From: Halobaculum halobium
GTDB taxonomy: Archaea > Halobacteriota > Halobacteria > Halobacteriales > Haloferacaceae
Length of the DNA: 64,000 bases
Assembly: GCF_030127145.1 (NCBI RefSeq)
Contig: NZ_CP126158.1
Location: 496,001-560,000 of the forward strand
Reading direction: 5' to 3'
Shown here: in pieces, positions 27,814-36,177 of the stretch
Layout: the number at the start of each line of letters is the position of its first letter
Numbering within the stretch: the first letter of the stretch is position 1
Program-made: the position numbers and the translations under genes
Notes under the pieces: generated by a model
Databases searched by the model: none
Told to the model about the DNA's origin: nothing
What the model saw: only the letters and a program-made list of their open reading frames with translations

Positions 27814-28479
27814 ATGAGCCGCGAGCGCGACCCCGGGCGCCCGATCGAAGCCGTCCAGAACGCGGCGATCGAACACGCGCTGACGGCCGGCGAATCGCGC
27901 GCTGCGCTCGCACTCGTCGGCGCGCTCGAACCCCTCCGGGATCCGCGGCTCGGTCGCGACGGTGAGTCCGGTCGACCCGGCGGTGACAACGCGAGCGATC
28001 CGGCGTCGGCTCCGTCGGCATCGTCCCCCTCAGCGACGGTATCGCCCGACGCGGGTCCGTCCTCGACTGCCCCCTCGATGGCGCTCTCCTCAGCGCTTAC
28101 AGCGTGGATCGGGCTCCGGTTGCGATCGGACCGAGATGTCCCGACTCGCCCGACTGCTCCGACGGCGCCGACGACTACCGGCCCGAGCGGTGGCGACGCC
28201 CCCCGGACGCAACCGTCGCCGTCGAGCACCGAAGCCGGTGGCGCCGCCGACTGGAGCGGGGATGAGCCCGACGGCAGCGATCGAAGCAGCGACCACCGGG
28301 GAGGCGGCGCGCGCGCTCGCCCGGCCGTGATCGGCGCCGCCGTCGCTTGCGAGCGGTTCGACGTATCGCCGTCGTACGCCGCCTCGCTCGCGGAATGCAG
28401 CGTGTTCTCGGTCCGACAGGTGGCCGCTGAACGTGGGGACGCGGAGGGGTCCGCGAACGACCCTCCGAGCGGTGAGTGA
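27814..28479 (+). CDS. Hypothetical protein directly upstream of tbp
   Basis: A 221-residue protein of mostly low-complexity Ser/Pro/Thr/Asp sequence. A short N-terminal helical segment (IEAVQNAAIEHALTAGESRA) and a C-terminal one (CERFDVSPSYAASLAECSVF) look folded; between them about 120 residues are disordered-looking. No family recognised. It ends 77 bases before the TBP gene on the same strand, but tandem TATA boxes lie between. The start ATG 27814 is the most downstream plausible one. Confidence 0.5.
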   Translation: MSRERDPGRPIEAVQNAAIEHALTAGESRAALALVGALEPLRDPRLGRDGESGRPGGDNASDPASAPSASSPSATVSPDAGPSSTAPSMALSSALTAWIGLRLRSDRDVPTRPTAPTAPTTTGPSGGDAPRTQPSPSSTEAGGAADWSGDEPDGSDRSSDHRGGGARARPAVIGAAVACERFDVSPSYAASLAECSVFSVRQVAAERGDAEGSANDPPSGE

Positions 28480-28510
28480 CCGGGGGGCGGCGACCGCGGA
28501 GACACCCGGC

Positions 28511-28533
28511 TTTATAACCCCGCGGTTTATAAA
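28511..28533 (+). promoter_or_regulatory. Tandem TATA boxes upstream of tbp
   Basis: TTTATAA at 28511-28517 and TTTATAAA at 28526-28533, 15 bases apart, lie 24-46 bases before the tbp ATG. The second is well placed for a leaderless start and the first could serve a second start or bind TBP to block initiation. Confidence 0.7.
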
Positions 28534-28556
28534 GGACCGCAGAGGAACGACGACGC

Positions 28557-29117
28557 ATGACGGACCCGGCAGAATCCATCGAGATTCAAAACGTTGTAGC
28601 ATCGACGGGGATCGGGCAGGAGCTCGATCTCGAAGCCCTGGCCGAGGACCTCCCGGGCGCGGACTTCAACCCGGACAACTTCCCCGGCCTGGTGTACCGG
28701 ACGCAGGAGCCGAAGGCGGCGGCCCTCATCTTCCGCTCGGGGAAGATCGTCTGTACGGGCGCCAAGAGTATCGACGACGTGCACGAAGCGCTCGGGATCA
28801 TCTTCGAGAAGCTCCGCGGGCTGAAGATTCCCGTGGAGGACGACCCGGACATCACCGTTCAAAACATCGTCTCGTCGGCCGACCTGGGCCACCAGCTCAA
28901 CCTCAACGCCCTCGCGATCGGCCTGGGGCTGGAGGACGTCGAGTACGAGCCCGAGCAGTTCCCCGGTCTCGTCTATCGGATGGACGAACCGGACGTGGTG
29001 ATCCTCCTGTTCGGTTCGGGGAAGATCGTCATCACCGGCGGCAAGCGCACGGACGACGCGGAGGGCGCAGTCGAGGAGATCGTCGACCGTATCGAGGCGC
29101 TCGGCCTCCTCGGATAA
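28557..29117 (+). CDS. tbp: TATA-box-binding protein
   Basis: A 186-residue general transcription factor that binds TATA promoters and recruits TFB and RNA polymerase. Two direct repeats are visible: EIQNVVASTGIGQELDLEAL with FPGLVYRTQEPKAAALIFRS, and TVQNIVSSADLGHQLNLNAL with FPGLVYRMDEPDVVILLFGS. Both carry the DNA-intercalating phenylalanine and the GKIVCTGAKS/GKIVITGGKR basic strands. The length is the usual one for haloarchaeal TBP. Haloarchaea have several tbp paralogues; the well-matched tandem TATA boxes suggest autoregulation. Confidence 0.97.
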   Translation: MTDPAESIEIQNVVASTGIGQELDLEALAEDLPGADFNPDNFPGLVYRTQEPKAAALIFRSGKIVCTGAKSIDDVHEALGIIFEKLRGLKIPVEDDPDITVQNIVSSADLGHQLNLNALAIGLGLEDVEYEPEQFPGLVYRMDEPDVVILLFGSGKIVITGGKRTDDAEGAVEEIVDRIEALGLLG

Positions 29118-29259
29118 CCACCGTCGCTTCCCCGCACCCGTCTTCGGGTAGCCGGGGTGGTATCCATCGCCTACCCCCCGGAGTGTGCGCCGACCGACAG
29201 CCGAACCCCGTGTTGTCGGGGAAATAAGTATATACTCGGACTGCTCATTGTCGGGCACA

Positions 29260-29892
29260 GTGGCTTCCCGACAGGGCGCCGCTGACGCCCCCGCGGCGTC
29301 GGCGCACACCGGTCGCGGCGGCTCGTCCACGAACACCCGGGCACGCACTCGTTCGCCCGACACACCCGAACGGGTGCACGACGTCTCGGCCCCGCCCGAA
29401 CGCGACCCGGGACTGTATGCGCAGACGGACCACTTCCGACACCGCCTGCGTCAGCAGGGTCGCTACGTCACCCTTCCGGTCGCGAGCGACGCGATCAGAA
29501 CGGGGCAGCTCCGCTGGAACTCCAGCGACGGCTGGCGGTTCGCTACCGTCCGTGACGGCGTCCGGTTCGTCGTCGTCGTCGGCGACACGGAGACGCCCTC
29601 GCCGGTACTCGTCACCGGGTGGACCGAGATCGCCGACTGGGACGCCGCGTTAGCGTCCGATCGCTGGGACGAGGCCGACGTCAACACGATCCAACTGCGG
29701 GCTGATCTGTCCGAACACAGGGACCGACAGATCCCCGGCCGGATCCGCCCGCGCGTCGTTTCCCGCCCGTTCGCCGTCGGCGGGCACCGCGTCTGCACAG
29801 CCGCGGGCGACGGGCACGTCGAGTGCGTCGACTGCGGCGCCCGCTTCCGCTCGAAGCGGGAACTCTGTGAACTCCCCTGCGGTGCACGCTGA
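29260..29892 (+). CDS. Hypothetical protein with C-terminal zinc-finger motif
   Basis: A 210-residue protein. The C-terminal segment HVECVDCGARFRSKRELCELPC holds four cysteines of a likely zinc finger (CxxC and CxxxxC spacing). The centre (HRLRQQGRYVTLPVASDAIR, then RFVVVVGDTETPSPVLVTGW) looks like a small beta-rich domain. No family recognised. The GTG at 29260 lies 27 bases after AAGTATATACT (about 29227), a good leaderless promoter; a shorter start at GTG 29374 is possible. The first 50 residues look disordered. Confidence 0.6.
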   Translation: MASRQGAADAPAASAHTGRGGSSTNTRARTRSPDTPERVHDVSAPPERDPGLYAQTDHFRHRLRQQGRYVTLPVASDAIRTGQLRWNSSDGWRFATVRDGVRFVVVVGDTETPSPVLVTGWTEIADWDAALASDRWDEADVNTIQLRADLSEHRDRQIPGRIRPRVVSRPFAVGGHRVCTAAGDGHVECVDCGARFRSKRELCELPCGAR

Positions 29893-29986
29893 GTGACTTC
29901 GAAGCCCGGATCACGATCCGGGCTCACTAGACAATCTCCGTTCCTCGAGCGCGGTTCCTTTAGGCGCCGGCGACGTACCGTGCCTG

Positions 29987-31930
29987 ATGACAGACGACGG
30001 CGATGAGTCGCCCGACGGCGGTCCGGACGCCACCGATGCTGACGGCGCCGACGGCGCCGACGGCGCTTCGGACGTCGGGGCGACCGCAGGCGAGGAGCCC
30101 GACGGCCGCGCGGCCTCCGCCACCCCTCCGGGACTCACGATCGATCGCTTCTACGACGCCGTCGAGGCGGCGCAGCGTCCGGTACTCACCGCCTCACAGG
30201 TCGCACGCGAGACCGGGCGCACGCAGGCCGAGGCGCAACGCGCGCTCGACGATCTCACCGAGGACGGGTCGGTCGAACGCGTCGACGTGGAATCGGACCC
30301 GGTGGTGTACTACCCCAGTTCCTGGGGCGACCTCGCCGAGCGCGAGCGGGTCGTGCTGTTCCCCACCCGCCGGCAGATCGTGGTCGACCAGCCGACGCAG
30401 TACACGCGGGCGATGCTCGCCGACTTCGCGCACCTGGTCGACTCCACCGGCACCGATCCCGGGACCCGCGGCTATCTCTACGAGATCCGCCAAGAGGACA
30501 TCTGGGCGGCGCCGTTCGAGGAGTTCTCACAGTTGCTCGCGCGGATGCGGTCGGTCCTCCCTCGACGCTCGCCGCACCTGGAGGAGTGGGTCGAGAGCCA
30601 GTGGAAGCGCGCCCGGCAGTTCCGCCTGCGTACCCACGAGGACGGCTACGTGATCCTCGAGGCCGACCGAGAGGAGCTGATGGGCAACGTCGCCCGCCAG
30701 AAGCTCGACGCGTCGGCTCTACAGGCGGATCTCTCTGACACCGAGTCGTGGGTGAACGAGCGCGAGATCGGCCACGTCAAACGCGTCCTCTACGAGGCCG
30801 GCTACCCCGTGATCGACCGGCGCGACCTGGAGTCGGGCGAGCCGCTGGACGTCGGACTCCGGGCCGACCTCCGAGCGTACCAACGGGACTGGGTCGACCG
30901 CTTCACCGACCAGCGGGCCGGCGTGTTCGTCGCGCCCCCGGGCTCCGGCAAGACCGTCGCCGCGCTCGGGGTGATGGAAGCGGTCGGCGGAGAGACGCTG
31001 ATCCTCGTCCCCTCTCGGGAACTCGCCGGGCAGTGGCGCGCCGAGCTACTCGAGCACACCAGCCTCGACGACGGCGACATCGGCGAGTACCACGGGGGGC
31101 AAAAGACGATCGCGCCGGTCACGATCGCCACCTACCAGACCGCCGGGATGGACCGCCATCGGTCGCTGTTCGACTCGCGCGAGTGGGGGCTGATCGTGTA
31201 CGACGAATGTCACCACATCCCCAGCCCGGTGTACCGGCGCTCGGCCGACCTCCAGAGCAAACACCGGCTCGGACTGTCGGCGACGCCGGTGCGGGAGAGC
31301 GACGACGAGGAGGAGATATTCACCCTCATCGGCCCGCCGATCGGCACCGACTGGGACGGGCTCTTCGACGCGGGCTACGTGGCGGAGCCGGAGGTGGAGA
31401 TCCGGTACGTGCCGTGGCGCGACGACGAGGCGGAAAACGAGTGGGCGAACGCCGACGGTCGCGCGCGCCACATGGCGGCCGCGCGCAACCCGGCGAAGGC
31501 GGGTGAAGTCCGCCGCCTCCGCGACCAACACGGCGACGCGAAAGCGCTCGTGTTCGTCGACTATCTCGATCAGGGCGAGGCGCTCGCGGCCGAACTCGGC
31601 GTCCCGTTCGTCTCTGGCGAGACCCGACATCACGTGCGCCAACGGCTGTTCGAGGAGTTCCGACAGGGCGAGCGCCAGACGCTCGTCGTCTCGCGCATCG
31701 CAGACGAGGGGATCGACCTACCGAACGCCGGGCTCGCGATCGTCGCCTCCGGACTCGGCGGGAGTCGTCGCCAGGGCGCCCAGCGCGCCGGGCGGACGAT
31801 GCGACCGACCGGCTCGGCGCTCGTGTACGTTCTCGCGACCCGCGGGACCAGCGAGGAGGACTTCGCCCAGCGCCAGATGAACCACCTCGCGGAGAAGGGG
31901 ATCCGCGTCCACGAGCGAACCGTCGAGTAG
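29987..31930 (+). CDS. XPB/Rad25-like superfamily 2 DNA helicase
   Basis: A 647-residue SF2 helicase with two RecA domains. Residues 1-45 are acidic and low-complexity (repeated DGADGADG). Next is a small domain, and the motor starts near 290 with RADLRAYQRDWVDRF. Walker A PPGSGKT is at 317-323, DEAH-box-type DECHH at 406-410, SAT at 431-433; the second domain ends with GxxGSRRQGAQRAGRTMRP. The XPB-type RED-like loop is not clear. Such archaeal XPB-like proteins are implicated in repair and transcription-linked opening of DNA. The gene is monocistronic; no Bax1 nuclease partner is adjacent. Confidence 0.9.
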   Translation: MTDDGDESPDGGPDATDADGADGADGASDVGATAGEEPDGRAASATPPGLTIDRFYDAVEAAQRPVLTASQVARETGRTQAEAQRALDDLTEDGSVERVDVESDPVVYYPSSWGDLAERERVVLFPTRRQIVVDQPTQYTRAMLADFAHLVDSTGTDPGTRGYLYEIRQEDIWAAPFEEFSQLLARMRSVLPRRSPHLEEWVESQWKRARQFRLRTHEDGYVILEADREELMGNVARQKLDASALQADLSDTESWVNEREIGHVKRVLYEAGYPVIDRRDLESGEPLDVGLRADLRAYQRDWVDRFTDQRAGVFVAPPGSGKTVAALGVMEAVGGETLILVPSRELAGQWRAELLEHTSLDDGDIGEYHGGQKTIAPVTIATYQTAGMDRHRSLFDSREWGLIVYDECHHIPSPVYRRSADLQSKHRLGLSATPVRESDDEEEIFTLIGPPIGTDWDGLFDAGYVAEPEVEIRYVPWRDDEAENEWANADGRARHMAAARNPAKAGEVRRLRDQHGDAKALVFVDYLDQGEALAAELGVPFVSGETRHHVRQRLFEEFRQGERQTLVVSRIADEGIDLPNAGLAIVASGLGGSRRQGAQRAGRTMRPTGSALVYVLATRGTSEEDFAQRQMNHLAEKGIRVHERTVE

Positions 31931-31949
31931 CGGGCGACGCGTCGCCGGC

Positions 31950-32498
31950 CTACTCGTCGAGCGGCGCGTCGGCGAAGCGTGCGCCGCAGTCGTCGCACTC
32001 GACGACCGGTTCGTTTCGGTCGTCTGTCGCGAATCCCAGTCCGTCGCTCTCGCAGTCTGGGCACGGTGTGGGGACGTGCGCGGCGCCGCATTCGGGACAC
32101 TCGAACGTGAGATCACCGTCGGTGTCGAGCCGGAGGCCGACGGATCCACACTCGGGGCAGGTCGCCGGGACGCGAACGTCGTCGCTGTCGCGGGGTGCCC
32201 CGATCGCGAGGACGACGAGATCACTGTCGCCGGCGTTTTCTCCCCGCTGATACTCCCCGGGGGCGAACCGAGTGGCCTCGCCAGTGTCGACGTGAACGTC
32301 GCCGTCGAGCGTCTCGAACCGCGCGGCGCCGGCCACCACCACGAACACCTCCTCCTGATCGGTGTGCGCGTGGAGGCCGCTCGGGAGTCGCCCGCCCGGC
32401 GGGATCCGATATCGATTGACTGCGACGTGTTCGGTTCCGAGCCTGTCGCCGAGACGGACTAGCGTCGTGGACGGGTCGTCAAAGCCGATCCGCTTCAT
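31950..32498 (-). CDS. Cupin-domain protein with C-terminal zinc ribbons
   Basis: A 182-residue protein. The first 100 residues form a cupin barrel with metal ligands visible in GLHAHTDQEEVFVVVAG (HxH and E) and the ending TRFAPGEYQRGENAG. Three pairs of cysteines follow (CPECGSVG, CPECGAAH, CPDC, CDDCGARF), forming two zinc ribbons. Cupins of this kind sense or isomerise small ligands; the zinc part suggests binding to nucleic acid or protein. ATG 32498 overlaps the stop of the next gene upstream by four bases (ATGA), a translationally coupled pair. Confidence 0.8.
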   Translation of the reverse strand: MKRIGFDDPSTTLVRLGDRLGTEHVAVNRYRIPPGGRLPSGLHAHTDQEEVFVVVAGAARFETLDGDVHVDTGEATRFAPGEYQRGENAGDSDLVVLAIGAPRDSDDVRVPATCPECGSVGLRLDTDGDLTFECPECGAAHVPTPCPDCESDGLGFATDDRNEPVVECDDCGARFADAPLDE

Positions 32499-33271
32499 TC
32501 GGTCCCGTCGAACGACGGTTCCGCCCACTTCGCGTCCGGGTCGACCGGGTCGAGTGCGTGGTCGATCTGCTCCTCGGAGAACTCGGCGTCGCGCAGGACC
32601 ATGTTCAGTCGCTGCCAGCGCGCGCTCTGTTCGTCCTCGCCCTCCGGGCCGACGCGGGCGCCGTGGGTCTTGAAGAACTCGCCGCCGCGGCCCATGCGGC
32701 TTCCCTCGCCGGTGTGTTTGTCAAAGGCGACGTCGTACGGACCGCCGGGTTCGAACGCGCCGACCGGGAAATCGACCCGCGGCTCTTCACCCGTTTCGCG
32801 GGCCTTCGCGCGGGCGTCGGCGGCGTTTCCGAAGAACTCGTCGGCGTTGGGCGCCTCGCGCGAGGACGTCGCCCGTGCACACGCCAGCGCGCCGTGGACT
32901 GCACAGAGACGCCCGCGCCACTCGCCCGGCTCCCACCGCTCGGTCGCGAGGGTCTCGTAGCGCTCGACGAGCAGCGCCACGTCTTGGCCGGCGCAGAGGT
33001 CCTCGACGACGTACAGGTGGAGGCGATCCCAGAGGTTCCACGCGAACCCCGAGCGCGCCAGTTCCCAGGCCGCCCAGGCGGCGACCTCTTCGTCGGAGCG
33101 GCGGACCGCCTTCTGGAGCAGGCTCGACACCGCGTAGCGGTTGTAGCCCCCGTCGGTCTCGTCAGCTTCCTTTGGATCGCCGAAGTCGTTCGTGCCGTCG
33201 GCGTCGGGGTCGCGGTCGGAGAGATCGCCGTCGGCGCCGAACGTCGCCTGTCGGCTGTCGTCGTCGCCCAT
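32495..33271 (-). CDS. Haloarchaeal protein resembling the RarA/MgsA C-terminal domain
   Basis: A 258-residue protein. The centre (GYNRYAVSSLLQKAVRRSDE, then WAAWELARSGFAWNLWDRLH and LYVVEDLCAGQDVALLVERY) and the later HGALACARATSSREA pattern resemble the C-terminal clamp-loader-like domain of RarA/MgsA, without the AAA+ ATPase part. It may bind DNA ends or single-strand binding protein, but this is inferred. The acidic N-terminus (residues 1-40) is low complexity. Cotranscribed with and overlapping the cupin gene. Confidence 0.55.
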   Translation of the reverse strand: MGDDDSRQATFGADGDLSDRDPDADGTNDFGDPKEADETDGGYNRYAVSSLLQKAVRRSDEEVAAWAAWELARSGFAWNLWDRLHLYVVEDLCAGQDVALLVERYETLATERWEPGEWRGRLCAVHGALACARATSSREAPNADEFFGNAADARAKARETGEEPRVDFPVGAFEPGGPYDVAFDKHTGEGSRMGRGGEFFKTHGARVGPEGEDEQSARWQRLNMVLRDAEFSEEQIDHALDPVDPDAKWAEPSFDGTE

Positions 33272-33387
33272 GTCCGCGGGTGTGTGGCGCGAGCGATAAA
33301 CCCCCCGACGGGACCGTGGCTGGGCGTGACGCGGCGCGGGCGAATGAGAACCCTTAAGTCTGAATCGGCGGGTATCTGTTGATGTAT

Positions 33388-33461
33388 CCGGGTTTAGCTC
33401 AGCCTGGTAGAGCAGCCGACTGTAGATCGGCTTGCCCCCCGTTCAAATCGGGGAACCCGGA
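33388..33461 (+). tRNA. tRNA-Tyr (anticodon GTA)
   Basis: A 74-base cloverleaf starting with C1 that pairs with G72, the archaeal tRNA-Tyr hallmark. Acceptor CCGGGTT/AACCCGG, anticodon stem GCCGA/TCGGC with loop CTGTAGA, anticodon GTA, discriminator A33461. No intron is visible. A partial copy of its 3' end lies at 33582-33606. Confidence 0.97.
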
Positions 33462-33581
33462 TTTCTCTCGGCACGTCGCTGCGAGGGAGCAACGCGACCG
33501 AGTCGGCGGCGACGAAGCCGACCCGTGAGCCGGTTTGAGCACCGAAGACGCGCGCAGCGAAGCGAGCACGTCTTCAGGAGT

Positions 33582-33606
33582 TCAAATGGGGGCCCCGGTC
33601 TTCTCG
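33582..33606 (+). repeat. Partial copy of the tRNA-Tyr 3' end (att-like)
   Basis: GTTCAAATGGGGGCCCCGGT followed by CTTCTC. It matches the tRNA-Tyr T arm, acceptor and flank (33441-33467) in about 22 of 27 positions with one gap. Integrases of archaeal elements often duplicate the tRNA 3' end; nothing recognisable remains between the two copies. Confidence 0.45.
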
Positions 33607-33711
33607 TGGCACGCCACTCGCGACAGCCGACCACCATCCTACATAAATGCTTCTACGAGTTGTCGAGCCGACATCGTCCGTCACCGGTTGAAGTGGTGAG
33701 CGGTCGAACGC

Positions 33712-34551
33712 GTGAACGTGAGCGGACACCTCACGCGTCGCCGCGTCCTCGCGGGCGGCGCAACGGCCCTCCTTGCATCGATCGCCGGCTGCAGCGGCGC
33801 GACGCCGTTCGTCGGCAAGCGAAGCGAGCGCGACGAAACGATCGCCGTCGACGGCGCGGAGCGGCTCGTCGCCCGAACCGATCTGGGTGACGTGACCCTC
33901 CGCGCCGAGGAGCGCGACGACATCGACGTACGGATCACGAAACAGGCCAGCAGCGTCACGGCCGACCTCTCGGATCTCGCCTTCCGGGTCGAGCGGTCGG
34001 GGGGAGACCTCGTCCTCCGCTCGGAGTTCACCGGGGACACGGAGTTCCTCGGCGGTCGCCCGTCGATGTCGATCGACGTGACGCTGCCGCGTTCCCTGCC
34101 GGTGTCGTCCGTCCGGAGTTCGGTCGGCGACGTCTCCGTCGACGGCGTCGACGGCGACGTGGACGCCGAGACGGACACCGGCGACGTCCGGCTCCGCGAC
34201 GTTGCCGGGTCGGTCAGGGCGGCGGCGTCAACCGGCGACGTGACGGTGGCCGGCCCGGACGCGATCCGAGGCGCCCGGACGCAGACCGGCGACGTGGCCG
34301 CCGACGTTCCCGACATCGACGGCGACGTTCGGATCGAGTCGCGAACCGGCGACGTCGCGGTCGCGGTCGGCGAGGACGTCGACGCCGACCTGCGGGTCGC
34401 CACGAACACCGGCGACGTGTCGGTCACCGGCGTGTCGCTGTCGGACGCGACCCGAACCGGCGACTCGGTGACCGGAACGCTCGGCGACGGCGGCCCCGCC
34501 CTCGCGGTCGAGACCCGCACCGGCGACGCGACGGTCTCCCCGCTGAGCTGA
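33712..34551 (+). CDS. DUF4097-family beta-helix lipoprotein (Tat signal)
   Basis: A 279-residue protein. The first 25 residues (LTRRRVLAGGATALLASIAG before CSG) are a twin-arginine signal with a lipobox, so it should be exported folded and anchored outside the membrane. The rest is a right-handed beta-helix of about 20-residue repeats containing TGDV (VETDTGDVRL, ASTGDVTVAG, RTGDVAVAVG, NTGDVSVTG), the DUF4097 pattern shared with bacterial LiaG-like envelope proteins. The GTG start 33712 precedes the signal directly. Followed by a Sensor-type membrane protein on the other strand. Confidence 0.85.
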   Translation: MNVSGHLTRRRVLAGGATALLASIAGCSGATPFVGKRSERDETIAVDGAERLVARTDLGDVTLRAEERDDIDVRITKQASSVTADLSDLAFRVERSGGDLVLRSEFTGDTEFLGGRPSMSIDVTLPRSLPVSSVRSSVGDVSVDGVDGDVDAETDTGDVRLRDVAGSVRAAASTGDVTVAGPDAIRGARTQTGDVAADVPDIDGDVRIESRTGDVAVAVGEDVDADLRVATNTGDVSVTGVSLSDATRTGDSVTGTLGDGGPALAVETRTGDATVSPLS

Positions 34552-34784
34552 TCCCCCGCTGAACTGAACGCGGTTCCCCACTTCGGCTCTCCCCTCGTTT
34601 TCGATCGATTCGCCGACGGCTCGCCGTCGAGGCTGATCGCATTCGTTCGACCGTCGACCGTGTCGCATCCGCGATGGTCCGTCCCCTCAGAGAGCAGTCA
34701 TCCGTCGAGATCGCCACGGCGGGCCGTGCCGGACGATGGACGGACCGTCCAGGACGACAAGTCGAAAAAGAGCGTGGCAGCGTA

Positions 34785-35471
34785 TCAGGCGTCAGACCGA
34801 GTGGTTCCGACCGAACCGGAACCTCCGCCCGCCTCGGTGTCGACGGCGTCCTCGCCGTCGATGAGCGACGACGTGACCGCCGCGGCGACGCGCCCGAGGA
34901 GGTTCGCGGCGTACAGCGTGAGCAGACCGACGAGCGCGCCGACGCCGGCGGCGCCGAGCGCTCGCGGCAGCGTGTTCACGCGGTACACCCCGAGTTGGTA
35001 GTCGACCAACAGGAACTCGCCGTAGGCGAGCGGCGCGACCAGGAGTCCCGACGCCAGCGACAGGCCCGTCGTCAACACGACGAGCGCGATCACTGCCAAC
35101 ACCATCCGCCAGCAGAGGTACAGCAGGCCGGTCCACGTCGAGCGGGCGAACGCGAGCCGCTTGCAGAACTCCACGACACCGAGATCCCGGGGTGGGAACC
35201 ACGGCGACACCTCGACGCCAAGCAGGCCGGCCGTCAGCTTCGCGTCCGCCCAGACGACCGCGACCGCGAGCAGCAGCGTTCCCAGCACCGCCACCGGGGC
35301 GAGGATCGTGACGCTCAGTCCCAGCGACAGCGATCCGGCCACCGAGAACGCGATCAGGTAGCCGAACCCGAGCGGGACCGCCAGCGCGAGGTACAGGAGG
35401 CTTCGATACGTGCGGGGATCGAGGGGTGCGCCGGCGAACGAGGCCAGCGCATCCCGGTAGTTCGTCGTCAT
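34785..35471 (-). CDS. Sensor-domain membrane protein (PF13796-like)
   Basis: A 228-residue membrane protein with six hydrophobic segments. Its start TYRSLLYLALAVPLGFGYLI and the later LTAGLLGVEVSPWF are the signature of the Sensor family, found in bacteria at the N-terminus of envelope-stress histidine kinases. There is no kinase here. A paralogue at 36685-37452 carries TYRNLAYLALAVPLGFAYFL and LLGVEIDRSG. The last 20 residues are a hydrophilic acidic tail. It is probably an envelope sensor or transducer; the exact role is unknown. Confidence 0.75.
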   Translation of the reverse strand: MTTNYRDALASFAGAPLDPRTYRSLLYLALAVPLGFGYLIAFSVAGSLSLGLSVTILAPVAVLGTLLLAVAVVWADAKLTAGLLGVEVSPWFPPRDLGVVEFCKRLAFARSTWTGLLYLCWRMVLAVIALVVLTTGLSLASGLLVAPLAYGEFLLVDYQLGVYRVNTLPRALGAAGVGALVGLLTLYAANLLGRVAAAVTSSLIDGEDAVDTEAGGGSGSVGTTRSDA

Positions 35472-35564
35472 GCGACACTGGAGTCTGTGTTCCGATCCCC
35501 GGTAAAACGGGAACGCCGGCTGTTCGTCCCGCGGACCGTCGAAGGATACAAGTAGCGGTTCTCG

Positions 35565-35849
35565 TCAGGTGCCGTCCAGCGAGTAGATCAGCGCCAGCAG
35601 GCCGGCGACGTTCGCACACAACACCGCGAGCAGCGTCATCGCGTCGTCGAACCCGACCAGCGGCGCGATGCCGTAGGTGATGGGGAACGGCGCGACCGCC
35701 ACGAGCGCGATGCCGACCGCGAGATAGCGCATCATGTCGCTGTCGTGGCGGCGATACCCTCGGTATGCCGTCACGGCGACGATGGTGCCGACGAGGGCCG
35801 TCGCCGCGGCCGTCAGGAACAACAGCGTGCCCGGGTCAACGGCGGTCAT
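35565..35849 (-). CDS. DUF7521-family small membrane protein 1
   Basis: A 94-residue protein with three hydrophobic segments and the pattern VAVTAYRGYRRHDSDMMRYL, recognised from DUF7521 haloarchaeal proteins that usually lie beside a small winged-helix regulator. Overlaps the next membrane protein gene by 14 bases and belongs to the three-gene unit 35565-36518. Confidence 0.75.
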   Translation of the reverse strand: MTAVDPGTLLFLTAAATALVGTIVAVTAYRGYRRHDSDMMRYLAVGIALVAVAPFPITYGIAPLVGFDDAMTLLAVLCANVAGLLALIYSLDGT

Positions 35850-36177
35850 AGATCACCCCCAGTACGACGAGGAGTCCGACGAGCTGGCTGGCCGTCACGG
35901 CGAGCGAGCGAACCGTCGGGTCGGTTTCGGGGAGGTTCGACAGCAGCAGGCGCAGGAGGATCGGTACAGTCGTCACGAGCACGAGTCCGACGCCGAGCAG
36001 GAGCCGGCGTCGTCCGCCGCTGGCCCGGTAGCCGTCGTAGAGGCGACGGGCGAGGTACAGCGAGAGCACGACGGCCACGAACAGCGCGGCGAACACCAAC
36101 AGGACGACCGTCGGCGATCCGCCGGTCGTCGTCTGGAGGGCCGGAAGCGTGGCCGGGAGGGAAGTTGCCACCGTCAT
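35836..36177 (-). CDS. DUF7521-family small membrane protein 2
   Basis: A 113-residue protein with three hydrophobic segments (VVLLVFAALFVAVVLSLYLA, LLLGVGLVLVTTVPILLRLL and TASQLVGLLVVLGVIYD). The loop YLARRLYDGYRASGGRRRLL resembles the AYRGYRR region of its neighbour, so both appear related. The start overlaps the stop of the regulator gene (36174-36177), indicating one operon with coupled translation. Confidence 0.7.
   Translation of the reverse strand: MTVATSLPATLPALQTTTGGSPTVVLLVFAALFVAVVLSLYLARRLYDGYRASGGRRRLLLGVGLVLVTTVPILLRLLLSNLPETDPTVRSLAVTASQLVGLLVVLGVIYDRR

Noticed and set aside
32558-33382. A 274-codon plus-strand frame antisense to the RarA-C-like gene
   Set aside because: Its translation looks plausible in composition but lacks motifs and covers the whole minus-strand gene, which has an overlapping start with the cupin gene.
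33544-33575. Hairpin GAAGACG/CGTCTTC after tRNA-Tyr as a terminator
   Set aside because: The loop is 18 bases long and no T-run follows, so a terminator role is not supported.
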